A stretch of 64,000 nucleotides of DNA from Microbacterium sulfonylureivorans (lineage in GTDB: Bacteria; Actinomycetota; Actinomycetes; Actinomycetales; Microbacteriaceae): positions 310,001 to 374,000 of the forward strand of contig NZ_RJAD01000001.1 of assembly GCF_003999995.1 (NCBI RefSeq), written 5' to 3'. A model generated the notes under the pieces. It was not told the origin of the DNA. It saw only the letters and a list, made by a program, of their open reading frames with translations, and searched no databases. Made by a program: the position numbers and the translations under genes. Positions 10,625 through 23,903 of the stretch are shown one piece after another (the first letter of the stretch is position 1; every line of letters begins with the position of its first letter).

Positions 10625-11818
10625 TCAGATGAGAACCGAGTCATCCGAGGGCTCGGGGGCGGCATCCGTGCCGGGCGCAGCGATGAACAGCTCGCCCTCC
10701 CCCACGACCCGCAGCGACGTCTCGTCGGGTGTGACGAACACCGCCGCGCCGGGGGCGAGCGACACCGCGGTGCCGCTCGATGCGCCCGTCACCGTCACCG
10801 CGCCCGCCGTGGCGAGCACGATCGACGCACCACCGACGGCGAGCGTCGCCTCGCGTCCGGCTTCCACCCGCACGCGCTCGAGCGCGAAGTCCGCCACCGG
10901 GACGTCGAACCGGACGACGCCGGGGCCGACCTCGCGACCGCGCACGATCGGCTGCGCGCCGGGCGTCGCGTCGAGCACCGTGAGCAGCTCCGCGACGTCG
11001 ATGTGCTTGGGCGTGAGTCCGCCGCGCAGCACGTTGTCGCTGGCCGCCATCAGCTCGACGCCGAGCCCGCTCAGATACGCGTGCAGGACCCCCGCCGGGA
11101 CGAACAGCCCTTCGCCGGCGCGAAGCGTGACCAGGTTCATGAGCAGCGCGACGACGATGCCCGGATCGCCCGGGAACTGCTCGTCCATGGCGCGGACGAG
11201 GTGGAGCTCGGCCGCGAACTCGTCGGAGCCGCCCGCCGCCGCCGCGCCGATGATCTCGCGGACGTCATCGACGGCCTCCTCGGACAGCACCCATCCGATC
11301 ACCGCGGCGAGCGAGGCATCCGCACCCTCCAGACGCTCGGCGAGCGGGCGGGCCGCTGCCCCGAGGCCCCGGACGAGGCGCCGCGAGGAGTCGAGGTCGC
11401 GCAACCCGGCGAGCGCCCGGAACTCCTCGCTCAGCGCGACGATGAGCTCGGGTTTGTGGTTCGCGTCGCGGTAGGTGCGGTCGGCCGCGTCGCGGGCGAT
11501 GGCCGCGGCCTCCTCGCGCGCGAATCCCGCTTCCGCCTGCTGCTTCGACGGGTGCGCCTGGATGGACAATGGGGATGCCGCGGCCAGGAGCTTCAGCAGA
11601 TACGGCAGGTGGGCGGGGGCACCGGTCACCTCGCCCTCCGCCGCGAGCCACGCGTCGAGCGTGCGCCCGTCCGGCGTCTCGGCCGGGTCGGCGGGGTGGT
11701 CGCCGAACCACACCTCCGACTCGGGCCGTCCCGAGGGCTCGCGACCCTCGAGCTCGGCGAGGAGAGTGGTCGATCCCCACGCGTAGTCGCGCGGGTCGTT
11801 GGTCAGCGGCACGAGCAT
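10625..11818 (-). CDS. manA: mannose-6-phosphate isomerase, class I
   Basis: 397-residue zinc enzyme that interconverts mannose 6-phosphate and fructose 6-phosphate, feeding GDP-mannose synthesis. Seen: 'NDPRDYAWGSTTLLAELEGR', the zinc region 'LPYLLKLLAAASPLSIQAHPSK' with Gln and His ligands, 'NHKPELIVAL' (Glu ligand) and 'GEGLFVPAGVLHAYLSGLGVELMAASDNVLRGG' (His ligand plus catalytic Arg context). The second half is the usual cupin-like domain. ATG 11818 is seven bases from a -10 box, which supports this start. It is divergent from the first Wzy-like gene and flanks whiB2. Confidence 0.95.
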   Translation of the reverse strand: MLVPLTNDPRDYAWGSTTLLAELEGREPSGRPESEVWFGDHPADPAETPDGRTLDAWLAAEGEVTGAPAHLPYLLKLLAAASPLSIQAHPSKQQAEAGFAREEAAAIARDAADRTYRDANHKPELIVALSEEFRALAGLRDLDSSRRLVRGLGAAARPLAERLEGADASLAAVIGWVLSEEAVDDVREIIGAAAAGGSDEFAAELHLVRAMDEQFPGDPGIVVALLMNLVTLRAGEGLFVPAGVLHAYLSGLGVELMAASDNVLRGGLTPKHIDVAELLTVLDATPGAQPIVRGREVGPGVVRFDVPVADFALERVRVEAGREATLAVGGASIVLATAGAVTVTGASSGTAVSLAPGAAVFVTPDETSLRVVGEGELFIAAPGTDAAPEPSDDSVLI

Positions 11819-11825
11819 GGAGACC

Positions 11826-11831
11826 AGCGTA
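11826..11831 (-). promoter_or_regulatory. -10 box for manA
   Basis: TACGCT seven bases before the manA ATG; predicts a leaderless mRNA. Same hexamer as for furA. Confidence 0.5.
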
Positions 11832-11885
11832 GACGCGCCGCATTCGGCGCCCTCGCGGCGCAGCGGGCGCGCAGGATGTCGGGGG

Positions 11886-11891
11886 TACCCT
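11886..11891 (+). promoter_or_regulatory. -10 box for first Wzy-like gene
   Basis: TACCCT eight bases before the ATG at 11900; transcription would start within a base or two of the start codon. Confidence 0.45.
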
Positions 11892-11899
11892 GTCAAGCG

Positions 11900-13300
11900 A
11901 TGGCCGTCCACTCGAAGCATCCCGCGTCGGCACCGCCCGCCGCCCCGGTCCGTGAGAAGACGGGCCACCTCATGCTGCGCGGGTGGTGCATCTTCGCCCT
12001 GTTCATGGCCCTCTCGGGCACGGCGTGGATCCACGCTTTCGGCGAGCTGACGACGGCCGTGATCACGATCGCCGGCGGAGTCTTCTCGGTGGTCCTCTGG
12101 TTCCTGATCCGTCCGCCGGTGCAGTGGCGGCGGCTGCCGTGGTTCGTGGTGGCCTTCGTTTCGTGGGCGACGCTCTCGCTGCTGTGGTCGGCATGGCCTC
12201 AGACGACCGCGCTCACGCTCCTGCTCCTGTGGATCACGACGATCCAGGCGCTGTTCGTCGGGAGCGTGCTCACCTGGCGCGAACTCGTGCGGGCCGTGGC
12301 ATCCGCCCTGAAGTGGGTCATCGCGCTCTCACTCCTGTTCGAGCTGTGGGTGTCGGTCTTCGTGCAGGCGCCGATCCTCCCCGGCTTCGTCGTCGACAAG
12401 GCGGACGATCCGATCGAGTACTGGTCGCGCAACAACCTCTTCGATTGGGGCGAGCGCATCCAGGGCATCATGGGCAACGCCAACCTGCTTGGCCCGGTGG
12501 CATTGCTCGCCGTCATCGTGTTCGCGATCCGGATCGCATCCGGCGCGCCCCGGCGCGGGCTGCTGTGGGCGTGGATCGCGCTGTCGGCCTACCTCTTCTA
12601 CCGCGCCTCGTCGGCGACGGCCTACGTCGCGGCGGCCGGCGTGGTGATCGTGCTGGTCACCGTGCTGCTGATGCGTCGCACCCGCAAGCCCGGCGAGCGC
12701 ACGTGGTACTACGTCGGGTACGCCGTCGTCGGCATCGGCGGCCTCACGACGCTGTACCTGCTGCGCGACACGATCTTCACGGCGCTCGGCCGCAACTCCG
12801 ATCTGACGGGGCGCGAGGCGATCTGGGAGGACGTGCTCGCCCGCGCCGCCGAGCGACCCTGGGCCGGGTGGGGATACGCGACTCCCTGGGCGCCGTGGGA
12901 TCCCGCCTTCGACGGCTGGATCACCGACCACGGTCAGACGGTCCTCCAGGCGCACAACATGTGGGTCGACATCCGGATGCAGCTCGGCTGGATCGGCGTC
13001 GTGCTGCTCGGCATCATGTACCTCGCATTCGTGTGGCGCTCGTGGTTCTTCGCCGTCGACCGGCCGCGGTGGGACCTCCGCGACGACCGTCCGTACTCGG
13101 CCATCACGCTCCTGCCCACCCTCATCGGAGCGATCGTGCTGGTGCAGGGGCTCGCAGAGTCCTCTCCGCTCCTGCTGTGGGGATGGATGTTCGTCGTGAT
13201 GCTCGGCGCCAAGATCAAGCAGTCGCCCCACGTCGGGGTCGGCCCGGCGGAGCAGAGCGCGGCGATCGAGCGAGGCGAGCCCGCGAAGCAGGCCACGTGA
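11900..13300 (+). CDS. O-antigen ligase/Wzy-like polymerase
   Basis: 466-residue polytopic protein with about 11-12 hydrophobic helices, e.g. 'WCIFALFMALSGTAWIHAF' and 'AVITIAGGVFSVVLWFLI'. The large extracytoplasmic loop before the last helices holds the Wzy_C/O-antigen-ligase pattern 'SDLTGREAIWEDVLARAAERPWAGWGYATPW', with 'HNMWVDIRMQLGWIGVVLL' after it. Such proteins join or polymerise undecaprenyl-linked glycans outside the membrane. It overlaps the next gene, a second member of the family, by four bases (GTGA). Substrate unknown; the following GlfT2 gene suggests an envelope glycan. It could be a polymerase or a ligase; sequence alone does not decide. Confidence 0.85.
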   Translation: MAVHSKHPASAPPAAPVREKTGHLMLRGWCIFALFMALSGTAWIHAFGELTTAVITIAGGVFSVVLWFLIRPPVQWRRLPWFVVAFVSWATLSLLWSAWPQTTALTLLLLWITTIQALFVGSVLTWRELVRAVASALKWVIALSLLFELWVSVFVQAPILPGFVVDKADDPIEYWSRNNLFDWGERIQGIMGNANLLGPVALLAVIVFAIRIASGAPRRGLLWAWIALSAYLFYRASSATAYVAAAGVVIVLVTVLLMRRTRKPGERTWYYVGYAVVGIGGLTTLYLLRDTIFTALGRNSDLTGREAIWEDVLARAAERPWAGWGYATPWAPWDPAFDGWITDHGQTVLQAHNMWVDIRMQLGWIGVVLLGIMYLAFVWRSWFFAVDRPRWDLRDDRPYSAITLLPTLIGAIVLVQGLAESSPLLLWGWMFVVMLGAKIKQSPHVGVGPAEQSAAIERGEPAKQAT

Positions 13301-14610
13301 CGGCGCCCCCCGTGCACTCCGGCTGGCTCAGCGCGCTGCTGGCCTCGGCGTCTTTCGCCCGCGCCTACACGATCGCCGTGCTCGGCGCCGTCTTCGCCTC
13401 GTTCGCGATCGAGCGTCTGGCCGGCCGCGTCACCTACATCTCCATCATCGCCGGGCTGAGCGTCATCGGCATCGGCGTGCTCGTCGCCCGCCGGCAGGAG
13501 ATCTCCCTCGTCAGGCTGGTGCCCACCACCCTGGTCGTCTTCCTCGGATGGGCGCTGCTGAGCGTCTTCTGGAGCTCGGACACCGCGACCTCCTTCTGGA
13601 GCTGGGTGACCACCGCAGCGCTCGCCTTCCTCGCGGTCGTCATCGGGCACGTGCGCGACACGCTGCAGACCGCCCGAGCCCTCGGTGACGTGCTGCGGGG
13701 CCTGCTGGCCGTCTCGCTCGCCGTCGAGGTGCTGTCGGGCGTGCTGCTCGACATCCCCTTCCCGTTCCTCGGCGTGCAGGGGAACCTGGCGGAGCTCGGC
13801 CCGGTGCAAGGCATCTTCGGCACGCGCAACATGCTCGGCTTCGTCGCCGTGCTGGCGCTCATCACGTTCCTGATCGAATACCGGACGCAGTCGGTGCGCC
13901 CCGGGATGTCCATCGCCTCGGTGGTGCTCGCCGGCGGCCTCGCCGCGCTGAGCGACTCCCCCACGGTCCTGGTCCTCGCGGTCGGCGTGGGCCTCGTCGT
14001 CGGTGCGCTCGCCTGGGTGCGCCACACCCGGCCCGAGCACAGGGCCGCCCTTCAGCTCGCCCTCGGCGCCGTCGTGGTCGTCGGGGTGTTCGTGGGCTAC
14101 TTCGCACGGCACCCGATCATCGCCTGGCTGGGCGCAGGGACCGACTTCTCGATGCGCGTGAACCTGTGGAACCTCATGGTCGACCTCGTCCGGTCGCATC
14201 CGGTGGAGGGCTGGGGCTGGTTCGGGGCGTGGAGCCCGCGGGAGCAGCCGTTCTGGTACATCAACTACATACTCGACGCATCGCACGCGACCGGGCTCAA
14301 CGCGTACTTCGACGTGCTGCTGCAGCTGGGCTGGGTGGGCCTCATCCTGTTCGTCGCCCTCGCGGCGATCGCCCTCGTCCGATCGTGGCTCGCCGCCAGC
14401 GAGCGCAAATCCGTGATCTATGCCTGGACGCCGCTCATCCTGGTGGCGATCCTCATCGACTCGATGTTCGAGAGCTTCGCGCTCGTCGGGATCGGCTGGC
14501 TCATGCTCGTCCTCTGCGCCGTGCGCGCAGGTCTGTCGCGGTCCTGGCGGGAGCGGATCGACGCAGCGGGCGAGCCCGGCGGACTGCCGCACGACACGAC
14601 TGCGGGGTGA
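13297..14610 (+). CDS. second O-antigen ligase/Wzy-like polymerase
   Basis: 437-residue homologue of the preceding protein with the same layout of about 11 helices. The signature loop reads 'TDFSMRVNLWNLMVDLVRSHPVEGWGWFGAWSPRE', then 'HATGLNAYFDVLLQLGWVGLILF'. GTG at 13297 overlaps the preceding stop (GTGA), indicating coupling. Two tandem members could act on different glycans, one polymerising and one ligating, or could be a duplication with divergence (inference). No Wzx-type flippase is adjacent. Confidence 0.84.
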   Translation: MTAPPVHSGWLSALLASASFARAYTIAVLGAVFASFAIERLAGRVTYISIIAGLSVIGIGVLVARRQEISLVRLVPTTLVVFLGWALLSVFWSSDTATSFWSWVTTAALAFLAVVIGHVRDTLQTARALGDVLRGLLAVSLAVEVLSGVLLDIPFPFLGVQGNLAELGPVQGIFGTRNMLGFVAVLALITFLIEYRTQSVRPGMSIASVVLAGGLAALSDSPTVLVLAVGVGLVVGALAWVRHTRPEHRAALQLALGAVVVVGVFVGYFARHPIIAWLGAGTDFSMRVNLWNLMVDLVRSHPVEGWGWFGAWSPREQPFWYINYILDASHATGLNAYFDVLLQLGWVGLILFVALAAIALVRSWLAASERKSVIYAWTPLILVAILIDSMFESFALVGIGWLMLVLCAVRAGLSRSWRERIDAAGEPGGLPHDTTAG

Positions 14611-14653
14611 CCGGCCGCGCCCGACCCACAGCGAACGGGCGGATCGAGCAGGG

Positions 14654-14659
14654 TAGGCT
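14654..14659 (+). promoter_or_regulatory. possible -10 box upstream of glfT2
   Basis: TAGGCT about 51 bases before the GTG at 14711, in the 100-base gap after the second Wzy-like gene. No good -35 box is seen. Confidence 0.3.
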
Positions 14660-14710
14660 TCTCACTCGGCCCGACGCCCCAGCGCCCGCCTGCCTACGGA
14701 AGCTCTTCAC

Positions 14711-16621
14711 GTGACCCACATCCTCCAGAACGTCGTATTCCCGACCGATCGCGATCCCGATCTCCTGCCGCTCTACGTCGATCCCGAGACATGGTCCGTC
14801 ATCGGCGACGAGCCGGTCCGGGTGTCCAGCCGCGCGCAGCTCGGCAATATCCTCGGCCGCAACTCGGCGCGGATCATGGCCGGACGCCGCGTCTCGTTCG
14901 GCACATACTTCAACGCGTTCCCGGCCGCGTACTGGCAGCACTGGACGACGGTCCGCGAGGTGAGGCTCACGGTTCGCACCGTGGGTCCGGCGACCATCCT
15001 CGTCTATCGTTCGAACGGCTCCGGGGTGCGTCAGCGGATCGAGACCAGCGAGGTCGACGGCGCCGCCGAGACGGTCTTCGATCTCGTGCTCGACCAGTAC
15101 AGCGACGGCGGCTTCATCTGGTTCGATGTCGTCGCCGACGAGAAGAGCGCGCTGTTCGAGGGCGCCGAGTGGACGACGGAGCAGGAGCCGGCACGGACGG
15201 GCAAGGCATCCATCGGCATCACGACGTACAACAAGCCGGACTACTGCATCTGGACCCTGACGAACCTCGCCGAGTCCGACGACGTCCTCGAGCTGGTCGA
15301 TCGGATCTTCCTCATCGACCAGGGCGACCGGCGCGTCGACGCACAGCCCGAGTTCCCCGCGGTCTCACAGGCCCTGGGCGACACGCTTCAGATCGTCACG
15401 CAGCCGAACCTGGGCGGCTCGGGCGGCTTCGCCCGGGTCATGACGGAGAGCCTCGCGCGCCCCGAGACCGAGTTCGTGCAGCTGATGGACGACGACGTCC
15501 GACTCGAGCCCGAATCCGTCCGTCGCTCGATCGTCTTCGCGCGCTACTCCTCCGTGCCGACCATCGTCGGAGCGCACATGTTCGACCTCCTCGACCGGCC
15601 GAAGCTCCACGCGTGGGCCGAGGTCGTCGACGAGGAGCCCTTCATGTGGCGCGCTCTCTACCAGGACAAGCTGCCGCACGACTTCAGCGTCTCGAACCTG
15701 CGTCAGACGCCCATGCTCCACATGCGGCTCGACGCGGACTACAACGGCTGGTGGATGTGCCTCATCCCCATCGAGGCCATCCGCGAGGTCGGACTGCCGC
15801 TCCCGGCGTTCATCAAGTGGGACGACGCCGAGTTCTGCCTGCGGGCGCGCGGAGCCGGCTTCCCCACGGTCTCGATGCCCGGGGTCGCGCTCTGGCACGT
15901 GTCATGGGTCGGCAAGGACGACTCGATCGACTGGCAGGCCTACTTCCACGCGCGCAACAGGATCGTCGCGGGCCTGCTCCACTCCACCGCATCGCGGGGC
16001 GGCACGCTGCTGCGCCACAGCCGGCGCATGGACATGAAGCACCTCATGATGATGCAGTACTACCCCGTGGCGCTGCGGCACCGTGCGCTCCGTGACGTGC
16101 TCTCCGGGCCCTCGCACATGCGGAAGAACCTCGCCACCGCGATGCCCGAGGCCCGTGCGCTGTCGTCCCAGTTCCCCGAGACCGTCGTCCACAAGGACTC
16201 CGGCGTTCCGCTCCGCTCCCGTCGTGGCCGCGTCGTCTTCAAGCGGCTGTCGATCCACAAGCTCGACAACCCGACGGGGATCCGGCTTCGCTGGTTCACG
16301 CTGTCGACGCTGGTGTCGCACTGGTTCCACGCCCCGCGGCCCGAGAACATCGAGCAGCCCGAAGTCGAGTTCGGCAAGGGCGACGCGCACTGGTGGCGTC
16401 TTCCCGTGTACGACAGCGCCCTCGTGAGCGCTGCCGACGGGTCGGGCAAGAACATCTACACCCGCGATCGCCGGCAGTTCCGCCAGATGATGATCGAGAG
16501 CGTCCGCCTCCACAGCCGGCTCCGCCGCGAGTGGCCGAAGCTCTCCGCTCAGTACCGCGATGCGGCGCCCGAACTCACCTCCCTGCCGGCGTGGCAGCGC
16601 ACGTTCGAGGAGAACCGGTGA
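14711..16621 (+). CDS. glfT2: galactofuranosyltransferase GlfT2
   Basis: 636 residues, nearly the 637 of mycobacterial GlfT2, the processive enzyme that builds the galactan with alternating beta-1,5 and beta-1,6 galactofuranose from UDP-Galf. An N-terminal beta domain ('RRVSFGTYFNAFPAAYWQHW') precedes the GT-A domain. The metal-binding 'LMDDDV' has Asp 260-262; 'WDDAEF' holds Asp 371-372 and 'LWHVSW' His 396, numbers that coincide with or lie very near the catalytic Asp and His I recall for the M. tuberculosis enzyme. 'NLGGSGGFARVM' is the family donor loop. GTG start; the stop overlaps the next transferase by four bases. With glf and an ABC exporter nearby it defines a galactofuran module. 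Confidence 0.9.
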   Translation: MTHILQNVVFPTDRDPDLLPLYVDPETWSVIGDEPVRVSSRAQLGNILGRNSARIMAGRRVSFGTYFNAFPAAYWQHWTTVREVRLTVRTVGPATILVYRSNGSGVRQRIETSEVDGAAETVFDLVLDQYSDGGFIWFDVVADEKSALFEGAEWTTEQEPARTGKASIGITTYNKPDYCIWTLTNLAESDDVLELVDRIFLIDQGDRRVDAQPEFPAVSQALGDTLQIVTQPNLGGSGGFARVMTESLARPETEFVQLMDDDVRLEPESVRRSIVFARYSSVPTIVGAHMFDLLDRPKLHAWAEVVDEEPFMWRALYQDKLPHDFSVSNLRQTPMLHMRLDADYNGWWMCLIPIEAIREVGLPLPAFIKWDDAEFCLRARGAGFPTVSMPGVALWHVSWVGKDDSIDWQAYFHARNRIVAGLLHSTASRGGTLLRHSRRMDMKHLMMMQYYPVALRHRALRDVLSGPSHMRKNLATAMPEARALSSQFPETVVHKDSGVPLRSRRGRVVFKRLSIHKLDNPTGIRLRWFTLSTLVSHWFHAPRPENIEQPEVEFGKGDAHWWRLPVYDSALVSAADGSGKNIYTRDRRQFRQMMIESVRLHSRLRREWPKLSAQYRDAAPELTSLPAWQRTFEENR

Positions 16622-17613
16622 CCGAACAGCATTCCGGGAGCGGCTTCGATCCGGCGACCGCCACGATCGCGATCGTCACGTACAACCGCTCCGGCCTCCT
16701 TTCGCGGCTGCTGTCGAGCATCGTCGAGATGGACCCCCGCCCCGGCCATGTCGTGATCGTCGACAATGCGTCGACCGACGACACCACCGCGGTCGTCGAC
16801 TCGTTCCGCGATCGTCTCGGCACCGAGCTCGTCTACCGCCGCATGGAGACGAACACCGGCGGCTCCGGCGGGTTCAGCGAGGGCATGCGCGTCGCGTACG
16901 AGCTCGGCTCCGAATGGATCTGGCTCATGGACGACGACGTCGAGGTCATTCCCGACGGCCTCGCCAAGATGGGCGCCTGGGCGCCGCGCTTCAAGAGCAT
17001 CCAGGGTCGGCGATACGACTATGACGGCAGCGAGTTCTACTGGCAGTACCGCCTCTCGATCCCCTTCGGCATCCCGATCCCGTTCGCGCCCGCCGGCTTC
17101 GACGCCTCCGGCTACCGCGAGATGAACTCGGGATGCTTCGAGGGCATGTTCATCCACCGCGACATCGTCGCGCAGATCGGCCTCCCCGACCCGCGGTTCT
17201 TCATCTACTGGGACGACTCGGTCTACGGCTGGCTGGCTTCGCGCCGCACGACCGCGGTCATCGTCGATGAGTTCGTGCTCCGCCGGACCCGCGAGATCCG
17301 CCAGTGGGACATGGGCATCCGCCACCTCAACGCCTCGAGCGACGCCTACCGGTACTACATCATGCGCAACCGCGGCCACATGAAGCACTACTTCCGGGCG
17401 AACGGCGCGTACCGCCCGGTGCGGTTCTGGCTCGGCAGCGGCCTGACGTTCGTCAAGGAGCTCATCCGGCTCGTCTTCGTCGAGCGAAAGGTGCGCGGCA
17501 CGAGCAACCTGTTTCGCGGCATCCGCGACGGACGGAAGATCGCGAAGGATGCCGCGTGGCGGCCCATGCCGCCCCTGGAGGCCGCGCCCGCCGAGGGTCA
17601 GCCCTCGTTGTAG
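16618..17613 (+). CDS. GlfT1-like glycosyltransferase family 2
   Basis: 331-residue GT-A enzyme. Seen: 'TIAIVTYNRSGLLSRLLSSI', 'VVIVDNASTDDT', 'METNTGGSGGFSEGMRVAY', metal site 'WLMDDDVEVIP' and acceptor motif 'FFIYWDDSVYGWLASRR'. The 'NTGGSGGF' plus 'DDD' pattern is shared with GlfT1/GlfT2 and rhamnosyltransferases. Coupled to glfT2 (GTGA overlap), it is the best candidate for the initiating galactofuranosyltransferase that primes the chain GlfT2 extends, but a rhamnosyltransferase role is possible given the rml genes nearby. Its 3' end overlaps the converging ABC ATPase gene by 16 bases. Confidence 0.82.
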   Translation: MTEQHSGSGFDPATATIAIVTYNRSGLLSRLLSSIVEMDPRPGHVVIVDNASTDDTTAVVDSFRDRLGTELVYRRMETNTGGSGGFSEGMRVAYELGSEWIWLMDDDVEVIPDGLAKMGAWAPRFKSIQGRRYDYDGSEFYWQYRLSIPFGIPIPFAPAGFDASGYREMNSGCFEGMFIHRDIVAQIGLPDPRFFIYWDDSVYGWLASRRTTAVIVDEFVLRRTREIRQWDMGIRHLNASSDAYRYYIMRNRGHMKHYFRANGAYRPVRFWLGSGLTFVKELIRLVFVERKVRGTSNLFRGIRDGRKIAKDAAWRPMPPLEAAPAEGQPSL

Positions 17614-18344
17614 TCGGCGTCGTAGCGATCGAGGACTTCCGCGATCGGTCCATCCAGCGCGAGGCGCCCCTTGTCGAGGTAGATCCCGCGCGTGCAGAAG
17701 CGCCTCAGGTCGCGGTCGTTGTGGCTGACGAAGAACAGGGTCCGTCCGTCGGCGAGGAGCTCGTCGATGCGCCGGTAGCACTTCTCGCGGAACGCCTTGT
17801 CGCCGACGGCGAGCACCTCGTCCACGAGCAGGATCGGCTCTTCGAGCTGCGACACGACCGCGAAGGCGAGTCGTACCTTCATGCCGTTGGAGAGGTGCTT
17901 GTAGGGCGTGTCGACGGAGTCCTGCAGTTCGGCGAACTCGATGATCCCGTCGAACCGTCGCGCGACTTCGGCGCGCGGCATCCCATGCAGCCCCGCCGTC
18001 AGGCGCACATTCTCGCGAACGGTGAGGTCGCCGACGAATCCGCCGGTGATCTCGATGAGCGGTGCGACGCCCCCGTGCACCGCGACGGCGCCCTCATCGG
18101 GGAGGAGGACTCCCGCGACGAGCTTGAGGAGGGTGGACTTGCCCTGGCCGTTGCGACCGACGACGCCGATCGACTCGCCCGGCTTCACGTCGAACGAGAC
18201 GTCGCGGAGCGCCCAGAACTCGTTCGGCTTGCTGCGCCGCGAAGCACCCGCGAACAGGTCTTTGAAGCTGCGGCGCCCGCGGCGATTGCGGCGGAACCGG
18301 ACGCCGAGTCCGGTGACCTGGATGGCGAGTTCGGTGGTCGTCAT
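17598..18344 (-). CDS. ABC polysaccharide exporter ATP-binding protein (Wzt/TagH-like)
   Basis: 248-residue ATPase. Walker A 'GRNGQGKSTLLK', signature 'LSNGMKVRLAFA', Walker B 'PILLVDEVLAVGD' and switch His in 'FFVSHNDRDL' are all present. It belongs to the RfbE/TagH branch that drives export of lipid-linked polysaccharides. There is no C-terminal carbohydrate-binding domain, so export should not depend on a chain-end cap. ATG 18344 shares one base with the permease stop (TGATG). Lying between GlfT genes and glf, it resembles the mycobacterial Rv3781-Rv3783 galactan exporter. Confidence 0.9.
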   Translation of the reverse strand: MTTTELAIQVTGLGVRFRRNRRGRRSFKDLFAGASRRSKPNEFWALRDVSFDVKPGESIGVVGRNGQGKSTLLKLVAGVLLPDEGAVAVHGGVAPLIEITGGFVGDLTVRENVRLTAGLHGMPRAEVARRFDGIIEFAELQDSVDTPYKHLSNGMKVRLAFAVVSQLEEPILLVDEVLAVGDKAFREKCYRRIDELLADGRTLFFVSHNDRDLRRFCTRGIYLDKGRLALDGPIAEVLDRYDADYNEG

Positions 18345-19150
18345 CACAGCTCCTTCAGCAGGGGGCGTTCGAGGCGGCTGAAGGTGAACAGCCCGAGAGC
18401 GAGGAAGCCGGCGCACATCAGCGCACCCACCACGACCGACAGGGTGTTCCACTGGTCGGGGAAGAACCCGACCCGGTACAGCGTGAAGATGCCGGAGAGC
18501 GGATTGAGGGCCGCCAGCTGCGAGAACGCTCCCGGCAGGTCGTTGACGCCGTAGATGATCGGCGATGCGTAGAAGAGCGCCCGCAGGATGAGCGCCGTCG
18601 TGCGCTCCAGATCGGTGTAGAGCACGCACAACGGGGCGACGAGCAGCCCGAGGCCGACGAGCAGCATCACCTGGAGCAGCATCGCGACCGGGAAGAGGAG
18701 GAGGCACCAGTTGAGCTGCACCGGCGTCTCGGTGAACGCGGCGATGACGACGAAGAGCACGAGCACCGGGAGCGAGCACAGGAACTCGATGCCCTTGCTC
18801 AGCACGATCCGGTTGATCCAGATCGATCTCGGGATCGCCGTCGAGCGCACGAGTCGCGCGTCCTTGCGGAATGCGCGGGTGAAGTCGCCCACCGACGAGT
18901 TGAACCACACCCACGGGAGCAGAGCGACGATCAGGAAGACGATGTACGGGTCTTCGCCGACCCCGCGCTGGAAGATCTGGGTGAAGACGAACCAGTAGAT
19001 CGCGCTCATGACGAGCGGATCGAGCACCGACCACACGTACCCGAGCGCGCTGGTCGAGTACCGCACCTTCAGATCGCGCGAAGAGAGAAGCCAGAGGGAG
19101 TGCGCATACCGCCTCGGCGATCCGGGCGCGCCGACAGCTGCGGTGGTCAC
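18344..19150 (-). CDS. ABC polysaccharide exporter permease (Wzm/TagG-like)
   Basis: 268-residue ABC-2 permease with six predicted helices. The N-terminal cytoplasmic 'SRDLKVRYSTSALGYVWSVLDPLVM' is the Wzm/TagG signature, followed by helices such as 'SAIYWFVFTQIFQRG' and 'FLIVALLPWVWFNSSV', and 'LYTDLERTTALILRALFYASPIIYG' near the end. It partners the ATPase encoded one base downstream. GTG 19150 is six bases from a -10 box (TAGACT). The likely cargo is the galactofuran-containing glycan (inference from glfT2 and glf). Confidence 0.9.
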   Translation of the reverse strand: MTTAAVGAPGSPRRYAHSLWLLSSRDLKVRYSTSALGYVWSVLDPLVMSAIYWFVFTQIFQRGVGEDPYIVFLIVALLPWVWFNSSVGDFTRAFRKDARLVRSTAIPRSIWINRIVLSKGIEFLCSLPVLVLFVVIAAFTETPVQLNWCLLLFPVAMLLQVMLLVGLGLLVAPLCVLYTDLERTTALILRALFYASPIIYGVNDLPGAFSQLAALNPLSGIFTLYRVGFFPDQWNTLSVVVGALMCAGFLALGLFTFSRLERPLLKEL

Positions 19151-19156
19151 GGTGCG

Positions 19157-19162
19157 AGTCTA
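19157..19162 (-). promoter_or_regulatory. -10 box for Wzm-like permease
   Basis: TAGACT six bases before the GTG at 19150, in the 22-base gap after glf. It suggests a separate leaderless transcript for the exporter pair. Confidence 0.5.
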
Positions 19163-19172
19163 TGGCCGGCGC

Positions 19173-20453
<1,281 letters not shown>

Positions 20454-20471
20454 CTATGGGACCATGGTCGA

Positions 20472-23757
<3,286 letters not shown>

Positions 23758-23824
23758 TCGCCCCTCATCCGGCGGCGGGACCATCGTCGACGTCGGTCGG
23801 TCTGTCTCCGCCGGTCTTCAATGC

Positions 23825-23853
23825 GTGACAACCGCGTGGTCACTCGCTACCCT
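23825..23853 (+). promoter_or_regulatory. promoter of CAP/FG-GAP gene
   Basis: -35 GTGACA (23825-23830), 17-base spacer, -10 TACCCT (23848-23853). A 45-base leader with a GAGGAG ribosome binding site (23891-23896) precedes the ATG at 23904. The bases from 23758 to 23824 hold only a weak GC-rich inverted repeat. Confidence 0.55.
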
Positions 23854-23903
23854 CGGAGGCGTACGGGTCCTGGGGGGAACAGTCCCGCGTGAGGAGTGAC
23901 GGG

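Noticed and set aside
23769..23814. Rho-independent terminator after the rml genes (arms CCGGCGG and CCGCCGG)
   Set aside because: The loop is more than 30 bases and no T-run follows; kept only as a weak inverted repeat.
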